Origin: Bradyrhizobium sp. CCGUVB1N3
Lineage (GTDB): Bacteria > Pseudomonadota > Alphaproteobacteria > Rhizobiales > Xanthobacteraceae
DNA length: 64,000 nt
NCBI RefSeq assembly: GCF_024199925.1
Contig: NZ_JANADR010000001.1
Location: forward strand, 248,001 to 312,000
Direction: 5' to 3'
Part shown: positions 8,397-17,514 of the stretch, in pieces
Position numbering within the stretch: the first letter of the stretch is position 1
Layout: every line of letters starts with the position of its first letter
The notes under the pieces: model-generated
Databases searched by the model: none
What the model was told of the DNA's origin: nothing
What the model saw: only the letters and a program-made list of their open reading frames with translations
Made by a program: the position numbers and the translations under genes

Positions 8397-9659
8397 TCAT
8401 TCCAGCATCAGATGGGTGAGGACGGTGGCCGCGGCATGAAAATCCTCGATCCGCATCGCTTCATGCGGATTGTGGCTGCCATTCTGGTTGCGCACGAACA
8501 GCATGACGCTGGGGATGCCGGCATTGGCGAACACCGCCGCATCGTGGCCCGCACCGCTCGGCATCGACAGATGCGGGATGCCGAGACGATCGGCGATGCT
8601 GCCGAGCTGGCGCAACAAATCTGCGCTCATCACCGCCGGCTGGCTCCCGGTTCGCTCTCCGAGCGCGAAGCGGACGCCGCGCCTGGTCTCGATCTCGGCG
8701 ACGAACGTCAGAAGCCGGGCGTGGATTTCATCCAGGAGATCGCGATCGGCGCTGCGCACGTCGAGACAGAAGTTGAGCTCACCAGGGATCTTGCTGAAGC
8801 CGTGCTGGCTCGCGTCGGTGAAGACCTCGCCGAACGTGATGGTCGCGGCTCGGCCGGCGCCGTCGAGCTCGCTCCAGAACCGGTCGAGTGACTGGATCAG
8901 GTCCGAGACCGCGAACACCGCGTCTTGACGGTACCGGCGCGGCACCGCGCCGGAATGCCCGTAGCTGCCGAGGCAACGTGCCTTGCGATAGCGAAAACTG
9001 CCGCTGATGCCGGTGACGAGACCAAGCGGAATCTTCTCCGCTTCCAGCGCCGGTCCTTGTTCGATATGCGTTTCGACGAAGCCGTGGACGCGCTCGGGCG
9101 TGAGCAGCCGTTCGCCCTTGGCGACCCCTTCAGGCGACAATCCTAGCTCGCGCATGTGGTCGCGAAGCGGGCGTCCAGTGTCGGAGCGGGGCAGATCGAG
9201 CAACTCGGGGGGCAGCAGGCCGAGCAGGGTGCGGCTGCCGATATAGGAGGCAGGAAACCAGTTGCTCTCCTCGGCGCGGGTCGCGACGACGATGACCGGA
9301 CGTCTCGGCCGTTGGCCCGCACGCTTCAGTCCAGCGATCGCGGCAAGTCCCGCGATGACGCCGGCGGCCCCGTCAAAGTTGCCCCCGTGCGGCACAGAGT
9401 CCAGATGCGAGCCGACGACCCAGGCCGGAAGATCGGGCTCCGTTCCCGAAAGAGTGAGCAATAGATTGCCGGCGGCGTCGACGGCGCGGATGAGTCCGAG
9501 CCCGGCGGCCTCCTTGCTGATGAGATCATGCGCGCGCTGTTCGCCGGTACCATAGGCATCGCGGGTCACACCCGGCTCGTCGTGGCTCTGCTCCGCCAAT
9601 TGATCGAAGAGGCGAACCGCGAGCTCGCGGTCCGCGCTGAGCAGCGGGTGAATGGTCAT
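8397..9659 (-). CDS. M20 family Zn-dependent amidohydrolase (N-carbamoyl-amino acid / allantoate amidohydrolase type)
   Basis: 420 aa. Metal ligands are in the family positions: H85 in GSHLDSVPHGG, D96 in NFDGAAG, the EE pair in ATRAEESNWF, H in FVETHIEQGP and H in SHNPHEAM near the end. This is the AtzC/HyuC-like branch that hydrolyses carbamoyl or ureido groups (allantoate, N-carbamoyl-L-amino acids, ureidoglycine). Its start overlaps the stop of the upstream hydroxyacid dehydrogenase by 4 nt (ATGA), so the two are co-translated. The neighbouring amino acid importer and 5-oxoprolinase genes suggest a cyclised or carbamoylated amino acid as substrate; the exact one is not determinable here. 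Confidence 0.85.
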   Translation of the reverse strand: MTIHPLLSADRELAVRLFDQLAEQSHDEPGVTRDAYGTGEQRAHDLISKEAAGLGLIRAVDAAGNLLLTLSGTEPDLPAWVVGSHLDSVPHGGNFDGAAGVIAGLAAIAGLKRAGQRPRRPVIVVATRAEESNWFPASYIGSRTLLGLLPPELLDLPRSDTGRPLRDHMRELGLSPEGVAKGERLLTPERVHGFVETHIEQGPALEAEKIPLGLVTGISGSFRYRKARCLGSYGHSGAVPRRYRQDAVFAVSDLIQSLDRFWSELDGAGRAATITFGEVFTDASQHGFSKIPGELNFCLDVRSADRDLLDEIHARLLTFVAEIETRRGVRFALGERTGSQPAVMSADLLRQLGSIADRLGIPHLSMPSGAGHDAAVFANAGIPSVMLFVRNQNGSHNPHEAMRIEDFHAAATVLTHLMLE

Positions 9660-10657
9660 GCGCGCGCTCCGCGGCGTTGCGGCCAGACCGCAGGGTTAAC
9701 AAGGAAACGAGGCCGTTCGCCGGCGAGCGCCGCGAGGACGCCGCTGGCGACGTCCTCCGCGGTGCGGGCAAGGCTCGCTTCGGTCGAACCGGCGATGTGC
9801 GGCGTCAGTAGCAGCCGCGGGTGGTGGAGCAGGGGATGATCCGCCGGCATGTTTTCGCTTGCGAAGACATCGAGACCGGCACCGGCAAGCGGGCCATTGT
9901 CGAGCGCATGGATGAGGGCCATCTCGTCCACGACGCCGCCACGGCCGGTGTTCACCAGAAACGAGCCCGGCCGCATGGCCGCAAATTGCGTCGCGCCGAT
10001 CAGCTCTTTGGTGGATGCAGTCAGCGGCAAATGCAGCGAGACGATATCGGATCGCGACAGCAGGTCACGAAGCTCGGCGACAGGCTCGACGCCGGTCTCC
10101 GCGTAGATTTCCGGCGCGGTTTCGAGGGAATGGGCAATCACCTTCAGCCCGAGCGCCTTCGCGAGAAACGCGGTCTGGCGGCCGATGCTGCCGAAGCCGA
10201 CAACGCCGAGCGTCAGCCCATGAAGCTCCACGAGCCGGGTGCGGTATTTGAAGCCGAAATCACCGGCGCGCGTGGCGCGGTCGGCTGCGGCCAGCGACTT
10301 GGTGAGTGCGAAGATCAGTGCAATCGCGTGCTCGGCAACGGCGCGCACATTGCTCTGCGGTGCATTGACGACGGCGATTCCGCGTGTGGTTGCGAGCGGA
10401 ACGTCGATCGCATCCACACCAACGCCGTGGGAGCCGATCACCTGGAGCGCCGGCGCAGCCTCGATCGCGGCGGTCGGAAAGCCGGCGCTGCGCGTCACGA
10501 CGACGACGCAGTCGCCAGCCTCCCGGACGAGCGTTTGTGCATCGACGACCTGTTTGAGATGACGCAGCGTGAGCCCGCCCCGCACGAGGAGATCCAGCCC
10601 AGCCCGATGGATCGGCTGAACGATCAGGCAGGTTCGCGAAGCCTCGGCCATGCTCAT
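9656..10657 (-). CDS. D-2-hydroxyacid dehydrogenase (NAD-dependent)
   Basis: 333 aa. The NAD-binding GFGSIGRQTA motif lies near residue 153; the catalytic Arg is in VNTGRGGVVDE, the Glu in the GLDVFASE region and the His in LTPHIAGST. It interconverts a 2-oxo acid and a D-2-hydroxy acid in the cytoplasm. It is the first gene of a minus-strand pair with the M20 hydrolase and is divergent from the amino acid ABC transporter, across the palindromic operator at 10699-10712. An alternative start two codons later (second ATG) is possible. Confidence 0.85.
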   Translation of the reverse strand: MSMAEASRTCLIVQPIHRAGLDLLVRGGLTLRHLKQVVDAQTLVREAGDCVVVVTRSAGFPTAAIEAAPALQVIGSHGVGVDAIDVPLATTRGIAVVNAPQSNVRAVAEHAIALIFALTKSLAAADRATRAGDFGFKYRTRLVELHGLTLGVVGFGSIGRQTAFLAKALGLKVIAHSLETAPEIYAETGVEPVAELRDLLSRSDIVSLHLPLTASTKELIGATQFAAMRPGSFLVNTGRGGVVDEMALIHALDNGPLAGAGLDVFASENMPADHPLLHHPRLLLTPHIAGSTEASLARTAEDVASGVLAALAGERPRFLVNPAVWPQRRGARA

Positions 10658-10698
10658 TTCCTGTGCATCGGGAGCCTAAAAAATACCATGTGAACTCC

Positions 10699-10712
10699 AA
10701 TGGTATACCATT
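10699..10712. promoter_or_regulatory. Perfect 14-bp palindrome, probable GntR operator
   Basis: AATGGTATACCATT is its own reverse complement. It sits in the 184-nt region between the divergent hydroxyacid dehydrogenase and ABC ATPase starts, where a repressor would control both units. TGGTATACCA is the form of site bound by FCD-type GntR regulators, and such a regulator is encoded at 13277-13993 in the plus-strand unit. A further ATACCAT half-site is at 10683-10689. Confidence 0.7.
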
Positions 10713-10841
10713 AACCTGCGGGCATGGAGTTTTTCAAGAGTTGAAATTCGGCTTCGCAAACGAGAGCAGCCGGCGCGCTGAAAACGCATTGAGCCGGCCG
10801 GCGAGATGGAGAGAGAAGGTGGCATTCGTCGGGAGACACTC

Positions 10842-11633
10842 GTGACCGCAACGTCAGCCGATGCGCCGATCCTGAAACTGAAGGACATCCGCAAGCGCTT
10901 CGACGCGAACGAGGTGCTGAAGGGCGTGTCGCTCGACGTTGCCGCCGGCGAAGTGATCTCGATCATCGGCGCCAGCGGCTCCGGCAAGAGCACGTTTCTG
11001 CGTTGCGTCAATCTGATGGAGATTCCCGACGAAGGTTTCATGGACTTCGGCCGTTTCTCCTTCGACTACATCGAAGGGGCGCGGCGCCAGCCGACGCCGC
11101 TCCAGCTCCGCGAATTGCGCGCGCAGATCGGCATGGTGTTCCAGAGCTACAATCTGTGGCCGCACATGACGGTGCTCGAAAACGTCATCGAGGCGCCGGT
11201 GCGGGTCAAGAAGGTGCCGCGCAAGGAGGCGATCGAGCAGGCGGAGGCGCTGCTCCAGCGCATTGGTCTGTACGAGAAACGCGGCGCCTATCCCTCGAAA
11301 TTGTCCGGCGGCCAGCAGCAGCGCGTCGCGATCGTGCGGGCGCTGGCGATGAAGCCGGAGGTGATGCTGTTCGACGAAGTGACATCCGCGCTTGATCCCG
11401 AGTTGGTCGGCGAGGTGCTGGAGCTGATGGGATCGCTCGCCACCGACGGCATGACCATGCTGCTGGTCACCCATGAGATCGCGTTTGCGCGCGACGTGTC
11501 CTCGCGCGTCGTCTTCTTCGATCAGGGCGTCATCGCCGAGGCGGGGGCGCCGCGCGACATCCTCGCAGAACCCAAGAGCGATCGTCTGCGCCAGTTCCTC
11601 AAGCGCGTCCTGCATCAGGGGGTGGCCGGATGA
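10842..11633 (+). CDS. Polar amino acid ABC transporter ATP-binding protein
   Basis: 263 aa from the GTG at 10842, which has a GGGAG site 6 nt upstream; an ATG at 10806 in the same frame is the alternative. Walker A is GASGSGKST, the Q-loop [17 protein letters not shown], the signature [15 protein letters not shown], Walker [13 protein letters not shown] and the H-loop VTHE. This is the HisP/GlnQ branch, which powers uptake of polar amino acids. It begins a plus-strand run with the permease (34-nt gap), binding protein and GntR gene. Confidence 0.93.
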   Translation: MTATSADAPILKLKDIRKRFDANEVLKGVSLDVAAGEVISIIGASGSGKSTFLRCVNLMEIPDEGFMDFGRFSFDYIEGARRQPTPLQLRELRAQIGMVFQSYNLWPHMTVLENVIEAPVRVKKVPRKEAIEQAEALLQRIGLYEKRGAYPSKLSGGQQQRVAIVRALAMKPEVMLFDEVTSALDPELVGEVLELMGSLATDGMTMLLVTHEIAFARDVSSRVVFFDQGVIAEAGAPRDILAEPKSDRLRQFLKRVLHQGVAG

Positions 11634-11667
11634 CCTTCACCCCGTTGTTTCACCGGATCTGACGACG

Positions 11668-12339
11668 ATGAACCTGACGAACATCAAAGAGTGGATCGTC
11701 GACTTCGCGGCCTACGTGCCTGGCTTCGCGAAGGCTGCCGGGATCGTTCTCGTCTTGACGCTGCTGATCATCATCGTGAGCTGGATCTGCGGTCTGATCG
11801 CGGCGCTCGGCAAGCAATCGCGATTGAAGTTCGTCCGCTCCGCCGCATCCTTCTATGTCTGGTTCATCCGCGGCACGCCGACCCTCGTGCAGGTGTTCAT
11901 CGTCTATTTCGGCTTTCCGCAGCTCGGCCTGAAACTGTCGCCATTCGTCGCCGGCACGCTCGCGCTCGGCATTTCCAGCGGCGCCTATGTCGCCGAAACC
12001 ATCCGAGCCGGCCTCACCGCGATCCCGAAGGGCCAGATGGAATCCGCGCTAGCGCTCGGCATGAGTCGGGCCGGTGCGATGCAGCGCATCATCCTGCCCC
12101 AGGTGTTCCGCATCATTCTTCCCTCGCTGACCAACGAGGCGATCGCGGCGCTGAAGAACACCTCGCTGCTGTCCACCATCACGGTGGTCGAGCTGACGCT
12201 CTATTCGCAGCTCCTGATCGCCAGCACTTTCCGGCCCTTCGATTTCTACATTGCCAGCGCGTTGATCTACCTCGTCATGACGTCGCTGCTCTCCAGGCTC
12301 GCGCACTGGCTCGAGCGGCGTTACGCGCTTCGTTACTGA
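11668..12339 (+). CDS. Polar amino acid ABC transporter permease
   Basis: 223 aa from the ATG at 11668. It has the HisM/GlnP fold: a first membrane helix around residues 20-45 (AAGIVLVLTLLIIIVSWICG), then FIRGTPTLVQVFIVYFG and the coupling-helix segment ESALALGMSRAGAMQRIILP (the EAA-like loop) before LTNEAIAALKNTSLLS. Only one permease gene is present, so it probably works as a homodimer. The upstream part of the long frame overlaps the ATPase gene and is not part of the protein. Confidence 0.92.
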   Translation: MNLTNIKEWIVDFAAYVPGFAKAAGIVLVLTLLIIIVSWICGLIAALGKQSRLKFVRSAASFYVWFIRGTPTLVQVFIVYFGFPQLGLKLSPFVAGTLALGISSGAYVAETIRAGLTAIPKGQMESALALGMSRAGAMQRIILPQVFRIILPSLTNEAIAALKNTSLLSTITVVELTLYSQLLIASTFRPFDFYIASALIYLVMTSLLSRLAHWLERRYALRY

Positions 12340-12398
12340 CCTTCAAGGAAGCGACAATTCACGGACATGCAAGCCACAACCACGAAAGGACCCGATTG

Positions 12399-13187
12399 AT
12401 GATCTCGCGACGGCAATTCTCCCTCCTGGCAGTCGGCATCGGCCTGACGCTCGCAACTCCCGCATCCGCCGCCGATCTCGAGCTGATCCAGCCAGGCAAG
12501 CTGCTGGTGGCGACGCAGGGCACGTTCGCCCCCTTCTCCATGCGAGGGCCGGATGGTGAACTCGATGGCCTGGAGATCCGCGTCGTCAAGGAGATCGCGC
12601 GTCGTCTCAAGCTTGAATACTCGCCCGTCATCAGTCAGTTCGATGCCGCCCTCGTCGGCCTTCTCGCCGGTCAGTACGACATGACCAGCGTTTCGATGGA
12701 CATCACGGCGGCGCGTCAGAAACAGGTGACCTTCGCCGACGGCTGGCTCGCATCGGGGGCCATGATCCTCACCCGCAAGCAGACTGGGATCCGCACCGGT
12801 GAAGATCTGAAGGGTAAGAATGTCGGCACCGTCGCCGCCTCGACCTTCGGCAAGATCGCCGAGCAGAACGGCGCCACGCTGAAGAGCTACAAGGCGGAAG
12901 TCGACGCGGTACAGGATCTCGTCAACGAGAATCTCGACGCCGTTGTCACCGATGCGGTCGCCGCTAACTACGCGATCAAGGCCAGGAAGTTGCCGCTGGT
13001 CACCGGCGAGGGCACACTGAGCCAGGTCCAGAAGGGATTCGCCATCCAGAAGGGCAAGCCGAACCTGACCAAGGCGATCAACGGTGCCTTGGCGGATATG
13101 ATCGCCGACGGTACCTATGCGAAGCTGACGAGCGACCTGATCGGTTTCGATCCGCATCCGAAAGAGCCGATCCGCAGCGAGCTCTGA
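12399..13187 (+). CDS. Amino acid ABC transporter periplasmic substrate-binding protein
   Basis: 262 aa from the ATG at 12399, with an AAAGGA site 9 nt upstream. A Sec signal peptide (MISRRQFSLLAVGIGLTLAT, cleavage after PASA) is followed by a family 3 binding protein: PGKLLVATQGTFAPFSM, DGLEIRVVKEIARRL, SQFDAALVGLLAGQYDM, then EDLKGKNVGTVAAST and FAIQKGKPNLTKAINGAL. It delivers a small, probably polar, ligand to the permease encoded 59 nt upstream. The ligand is not evident. Confidence 0.92.
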   Translation: MISRRQFSLLAVGIGLTLATPASAADLELIQPGKLLVATQGTFAPFSMRGPDGELDGLEIRVVKEIARRLKLEYSPVISQFDAALVGLLAGQYDMTSVSMDITAARQKQVTFADGWLASGAMILTRKQTGIRTGEDLKGKNVGTVAASTFGKIAEQNGATLKSYKAEVDAVQDLVNENLDAVVTDAVAANYAIKARKLPLVTGEGTLSQVQKGFAIQKGKPNLTKAINGALADMIADGTYAKLTSDLIGFDPHPKEPIRSEL

Positions 13188-13276
13188 GCAATCGCTGCAA
13201 ACGTCGAATCAATTTCGCCCGGCTGTTCCGGTAGCTTCGGAGACAGCCGGGCGCAGCAGTGAAGGAAATTGGCGAC

Positions 13277-13993
13277 ATGCCGCGCAGGCCGACTACAGCG
13301 AGGAAGGCATCCAGCCGACATCAGCCCTCGTCCGACGTGTCCGTTCTGCTCGCGCCGACCGAGAAGAGCCTGAGCCAGCTCGCTTATGAGCGTATTCTGG
13401 ACTTGCTGGTGAAACGCGAGCTGCCGGCCGGCACGGTGATGCAGGAGCGGCGGCTCGCTGAGTTTCTCGACATTTCGCGGACGCCGATCCGCGAGGCGCT
13501 CTATCGCCTGGAAACCGAGGGGCTGGTGGCGCGTGCGCCCGGCAACAGCCTGATCGTCAAGGAATTCTCTCTCCATGAGTTCATCGAGATCCTGCAGGTC
13601 CGCCGGGTTCTCGAGGCCGAGGCGGCGGTGCTGTCGATCAATCGCATTGCGTCGCCGGAGCTTGATGATGTGGAGGCGCACATTCTGCGCCTGCGCGAAC
13701 GCGGCGATCCCAATACGCCGGAGAATCGCGAGATCGACAGGCGGTTCCACGAGCTGCTCGCCGAAAACAGCGGCAATGCCGTCCTCGCGGGCTTGATCCG
13801 CGATCTGCGGCTAAAGACCCAGATGTTCAATCTCAGCCGTCTGCCGGAGCGGTTCATTCCCGTCCACAACGAGCACCTGGCCATCATCGCTGCATTGCGG
13901 GCCAAGGACCCTGCGGCAATTCGTGCCGGCATCGACGCTCATATTGAGAACATCAAGCTCAGCATCATGCGCAAGCTCGGCGCGATCGGCTGA
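13277..13993 (+). CDS. GntR family transcriptional regulator (FCD domain)
   Basis: 238 aa from the ATG at 13277 with GAAGGAAA upstream; a GTG at 13259 is an alternative. The winged helix-turn-helix (residues about 28-95: LSQLAYERILDLLVKRELPA, ISRTPIREALYRLETEGLV) is followed by an all-helical FCD ligand domain (FHELLAENSG, HNEHLAIIAALRAKDP, AGIDAHIENI). It follows the ABC transporter genes on the same strand and is the best candidate to bind the palindrome at 10699-10712. The effector is probably the imported compound. Confidence 0.92.
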   Translation: MPRRPTTARKASSRHQPSSDVSVLLAPTEKSLSQLAYERILDLLVKRELPAGTVMQERRLAEFLDISRTPIREALYRLETEGLVARAPGNSLIVKEFSLHEFIEILQVRRVLEAEAAVLSINRIASPELDDVEAHILRLRERGDPNTPENREIDRRFHELLAENSGNAVLAGLIRDLRLKTQMFNLSRLPERFIPVHNEHLAIIAALRAKDPAAIRAGIDAHIENIKLSIMRKLGAIG

Positions 13994-14071
13994 TCAGGCG
14001 ATCGACGCGAAGCGGCGAGGTGACCAGGCTGCGCTCGATGGTCTGATCTATCCCGCCTCAAGGACGGCGCC

Positions 14072-14500
14072 GAAGGCGTCCGCTGGATCGAGAACTGCGT
14101 ACGCTCGGCCGGCGCCGACTCGGTGTGGGAAAAGGTGCTTGACGAAGCGGCAGAAGCCGGGTTCGGTGGTCTCGAGCTCGGACTTACGGCTATCTGCCCC
14201 CCGATACAGCGCGGTCTCGGGCGCGTTTGAGCGGCGTGGGCTCAGCATCGTTGCCGGGACCATCTTTGAGGGATTTGGTCTCTCCGAAAAATCGTGACAA
14301 TCTGCTCCGGCAAACTGATGAGATCTGCCCGCTGATCGTGAGCCTTCCCAAACCCGCGATGATGGCCAGCGTCATGAGGCGCCTTACCTCACGGTCATGG
14401 ATTGGGGACACGACGTGCGCGACTTCGCAGCCGGCCATTTGGATCGCGCGCCGCGCCTTGGAGCAAGCTGGAGCGCGACCTCGCAAGACCGGCTCGATTC
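14072..14500 (+). pseudogene. Decayed sugar phosphate isomerase/epimerase (IolE/IolI-like TIM barrel) gene
   Basis: This stretch has no intact gene but reads as pieces of one protein in different frames: ADSVWEKVLDEAAEAGFGG then LELG (from about 14115), YGYLPPD (about 14186), FERRGLSIVAGTIFEGF (about 14226), DLVSPKNRDNLLRQTDEIC (about 14271) and [19 protein letters not shown] (about 14382). The order and spacing fit a xylose-isomerase-like sugar isomerase, with at least three frameshifts; the N-terminal part is gone. It sits immediately upstream of iolG on the same strand, so it was probably once a member of the inositol operon. Confidence 0.75.
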
Positions 14501-14578
14501 TCGGCGATCTCGTGGCCAGCCGCGATTTCCTGCGGCGAGCAGGCTTCTAGTATAACCGAACAGAAAGTGAGACCAGCA

Positions 14579-15589
14579 ATGACAGTCAAGATCGGCGTGA
14601 TCGGCTCGGGAGCCATCGGCCGCGACCATGCCCGCAGGATCAATCACGTGCTCGCGGGAGGCAAGATCGTTGCCGTCACCGACGTGAACCGGGCGGCGGC
14701 GGAGGCCGTCAAGGCGGACGTGGCACCGGATGCGGCGATCTACGCGACGGGGGAGGAAGTGGTCGCGGCGAAGGACGTCGATGCGGTTCTCGTCACCTCC
14801 TGGGGCGCGACGCACGAGCAATATGTTCTCGCAGCCATTGCCGCCGGCAAACCCTGCTTCTGCGAGAAGCCGCTCGCCACGACGGCGGAGGGCGCGCGGC
14901 GGATCGTCGAGGCGGAGGTGGCGCTCGGTCGCCGGCTCGTGCAGGTCGGCTTCATGCGGCGCTATGATGCGGGCTACGTCGCCCTCAAGCAGGCGATCCG
15001 GACGCAAACGGGAGCGCCGATCATGGTCCATGCCGCCCATCGAAACCCCACGGTGCCCGAGGCCTACGTCACGCCGATGGCGATCCACGACACGCTGATC
15101 CACGAGATCGACGTGCTGCGCTGGCTGCTGGACGACGACTACGTCTCGGCCCGTGTGCTGTTTCCACGTCGGGCCGCGCGGTCGCATGCCAAGCTGCGCG
15201 ACCCGCAGGTGGTGGTGCTCGAAACGAAGAAAGGCGTTCTGATCGACGTCGAGATATTCGTGAACTGCCACTACGGCTACGACATCCAGTGCGAAATCGT
15301 GGGCGAGGACGGAACCGCATGCCTTCCCGAACCCATGGCGGTCGAGCTGCGGCTCGGTGCGAAACTGCAGAACGAAATCCTGACCGATTGGAAGGACCGT
15401 TTCGTCGCAGCCTATGACGTCGAGCTTCAGGACTTCCTGAAAGCAGCGGCGGCGGGGACGGCAACGGGTCCGAGCTCGTGGGACGGCTATGTCGCGGCGA
15501 TCACCTCCGATGCCTGCGTCGCTGCGCAGGAAAGCGCAGGCGCGCCCGTCGCCATCACGATGGCGGACCGGCCGTCGCTCTACCGCTGA
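14579..15589 (+). CDS. iolG: Inositol 2-dehydrogenase (Gfo/Idh/MocA family)
   Basis: 336 aa from the ATG at 14579; the longer upstream frame runs into the decayed gene. The NAD-binding [16 protein letters not shown] is at the N-terminus, the catalytic Lys in [10 protein letters not shown], and the Asp/His pair in [14 protein letters not shown]. IolG oxidises myo-inositol to 2-keto-myo-inositol (scyllo-inosose) with NAD. It is the first intact gene of the iol operon; iolC follows after 14 nt. Position in the operon makes the inositol assignment strong even though Gfo/Idh proteins have varied substrates. Confidence 0.9.
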   Translation: MTVKIGVIGSGAIGRDHARRINHVLAGGKIVAVTDVNRAAAEAVKADVAPDAAIYATGEEVVAAKDVDAVLVTSWGATHEQYVLAAIAAGKPCFCEKPLATTAEGARRIVEAEVALGRRLVQVGFMRRYDAGYVALKQAIRTQTGAPIMVHAAHRNPTVPEAYVTPMAIHDTLIHEIDVLRWLLDDDYVSARVLFPRRAARSHAKLRDPQVVVLETKKGVLIDVEIFVNCHYGYDIQCEIVGEDGTACLPEPMAVELRLGAKLQNEILTDWKDRFVAAYDVELQDFLKAAAAGTATGPSSWDGYVAAITSDACVAAQESAGAPVAITMADRPSLYR

Positions 15590-15603
15590 CAAGGAGCCGG
15601 CCG

Positions 15604-17514
15604 ATGAGCAAACTCGACGTTATCACCATCGGAAGATCTTCGGTCGATCTCTACGGCGCGCAGGTTGGCGGGCGACTGGAGGACATGGGATCGTTCAACA
15701 AGTACATCGGCGGCTCTCCGACCAACATCGCTTGCGGGGCGGCGCGGCTCGGACTGAAGTCCGGGCTGATCACCCGCGTCGGCCACGAGCACATGGGCCG
15801 GTTCATCCGCGAACAGCTCCAGCGGGAAGGCGTCGACGTGCGTGGGGTCAAGACCGACCCCGCGCGTCTGACTGCGCTCGTCCTGCTCGGCATCCGCGAT
15901 GAGGACCAGTTCCCGCTCATCTTCTATCGCGAGAACTGCGCGGACATGGCACTCTCCGAGGACGACATCGAGGAGGCCTTCATCGCCGATGCCCGTGCGC
16001 TCGTGGCGACCGGTACGCATCTGTCGAACCCACGCACCGAAGCAGCCGTCCTCAAGGCGCTGCGGTTCGCCCGCGCCCACGGCGCCCGCACCGCCCTCGA
16101 CATCGACTATCGCCCGAACCTCTGGGGCCTTGCCGGCCACGATGCGGGTGAGAGCCGCTATATCGAGAGCGACGCCGTCACCAGGAAGCTCCAAGGCACG
16201 CTTTCCCTCTTCGACCTGATTGTCGGGACGGAGGAGGAGTTCCACATTGCCGGCGGCTCGACCGACACAGTCGCCGCGCTGCGTGCGGTCCGGGCGCTGA
16301 CCCCGGCGACACTCGTTTGCAAGCGCGGGGCGAAGGGCGCAGTCGCCTTCGCGGCGGACATCCCCGACAATCTCGACGACGGCGAGATGGGCCCGGGATT
16401 TCCGATTGAAGTCTTCAACGTGCTCGGCGCCGGCGACGGCTTCTTCGCCGGGCTCCTGCGCGGCTGGCTCGACGACGAGAGCTGGCCGAAGGCGCTCGAA
16501 TACGCCAACGCCTGCGGCGCCTTCGCGGTCAGCCGCCACGGCTGCACGCCGGCCTATCCGTCCTGGGAGGAGCTCCAGTTCTTCCTGAAGCGCGGCATCA
16601 AGGTGAAGGCGCTGCGCCATGACGCCGAGCTCGAACAGATCCACTGGGCCACCAACCGGTCGGGCGACTGGTCGGAATGCCGGGTGTTCGCCTTCGACCA
16701 TCGTTCGCAGCTCGAGCAGATGGACGGCTATACGCTCGCCAAGGGTGGCGCCTTCAAGGAATTGTGCCTCGAGGCTGCGCTCGAGGTGCAGGGTGGGAAG
16801 CCTGGCTACGGCATCCTTTGCGACAACCGCATCGGCCGGCGCGCGCTCCACGCCGCCTCCGGTTCGGGCCTCTGGATCGGCAGGCCCTGCGAATGGCCGG
16901 GCTCGCGGCCACTCTCCTTCGAGCCGGAGCTGGGGGCAGACTGCGGGACCCTCGGGGAGTGGGCGCGCGAGAACGTCGTGAAGGTGCTCTGCTTCTGCCA
17001 TCCCGATGACGACGCGGCGACGCGCGCCGCGCAGGAGGAGAGCGTCAAGCGCCTGTTTGAGGCATCACGGCGCAACAATCTCGAATTCCTGCTGGAGATC
17101 GTGGCGTCGAAGGTCGGCGCGGTCGACGATGGGACGACGGCGACGCTGATCCGGCAGTTCTACGCCGCCGGTATCTATCCGGACTGGTGGAAGCTCGAAC
17201 CGCTGGCGAGCGCCGCCGCCTGGGATGCTGCCTGCAGGGCGATCGAGGAGCACGACCGCTATACCCGCGGCATTGTCGTGCTCGGTCTCGATGCGCCCGA
17301 GGCCGAACTCGCCGCAAGCTTCCGCGTCGCCGCCGGCTTCCCGCTGGTGAAGGGCTTTGCGGTGGGGCGCACCATTTTCGCCGAGGTGGCGCGGACATGG
17401 TTCAAGGGGGGCATGTCCGGCGAGGCCGCCGTCGCCGAGATGGCACGGTGCTACCGCCGGCTCTGCGAGATCTGGGACGAGGCGCGCGCGGTGGCGCGGG
17501 AGAAGGCAGCATGA
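15604..17514 (+). CDS. iolC: Bifunctional 5-dehydro-2-deoxygluconokinase / DUF2090 aldolase-like protein
   Basis: 636 aa from the ATG at 15604, preceded by AAGGAG. Residues 1-325 are a PfkB-type kinase: YIGGSPTNIACGAARLGL early and the catalytic NVLGAGDGFFAGLLRGW near residue 278. Residues about 330-636 match DUF2090 (FAFDHRSQLEQMD, KVLCFCHPDDD, GFAVGRTIFAEVARTWFKG), a class I aldolase-like domain related to IolJ. The fusion would phosphorylate 5-dehydro-2-deoxygluconate and may cleave the product to malonic semialdehyde and dihydroxyacetone phosphate. The two-domain form is common in alphaproteobacteria. iolD overlaps the stop by 4 nt. Confidence 0.93.
   Translation: MSKLDVITIGRSSVDLYGAQVGGRLEDMGSFNKYIGGSPTNIACGAARLGLKSGLITRVGHEHMGRFIREQLQREGVDVRGVKTDPARLTALVLLGIRDEDQFPLIFYRENCADMALSEDDIEEAFIADARALVATGTHLSNPRTEAAVLKALRFARAHGARTALDIDYRPNLWGLAGHDAGESRYIESDAVTRKLQGTLSLFDLIVGTEEEFHIAGGSTDTVAALRAVRALTPATLVCKRGAKGAVAFAADIPDNLDDGEMGPGFPIEVFNVLGAGDGFFAGLLRGWLDDESWPKALEYANACGAFAVSRHGCTPAYPSWEELQFFLKRGIKVKALRHDAELEQIHWATNRSGDWSECRVFAFDHRSQLEQMDGYTLAKGGAFKELCLEAALEVQGGKPGYGILCDNRIGRRALHAASGSGLWIGRPCEWPGSRPLSFEPELGADCGTLGEWARENVVKVLCFCHPDDDAATRAAQEESVKRLFEASRRNNLEFLLEIVASKVGAVDDGTTATLIRQFYAAGIYPDWWKLEPLASAAAWDAACRAIEEHDRYTRGIVVLGLDAPEAELAASFRVAAGFPLVKGFAVGRTIFAEVARTWFKGGMSGEAAVAEMARCYRRLCEIWDEARAVAREKAA

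Noticed and set aside
7474..8400. Long minus-strand open frame opposite pxpA
   Set aside because: It mirrors pxpA, has His/Arg/Asp-rich antisense composition and no family resemblance.
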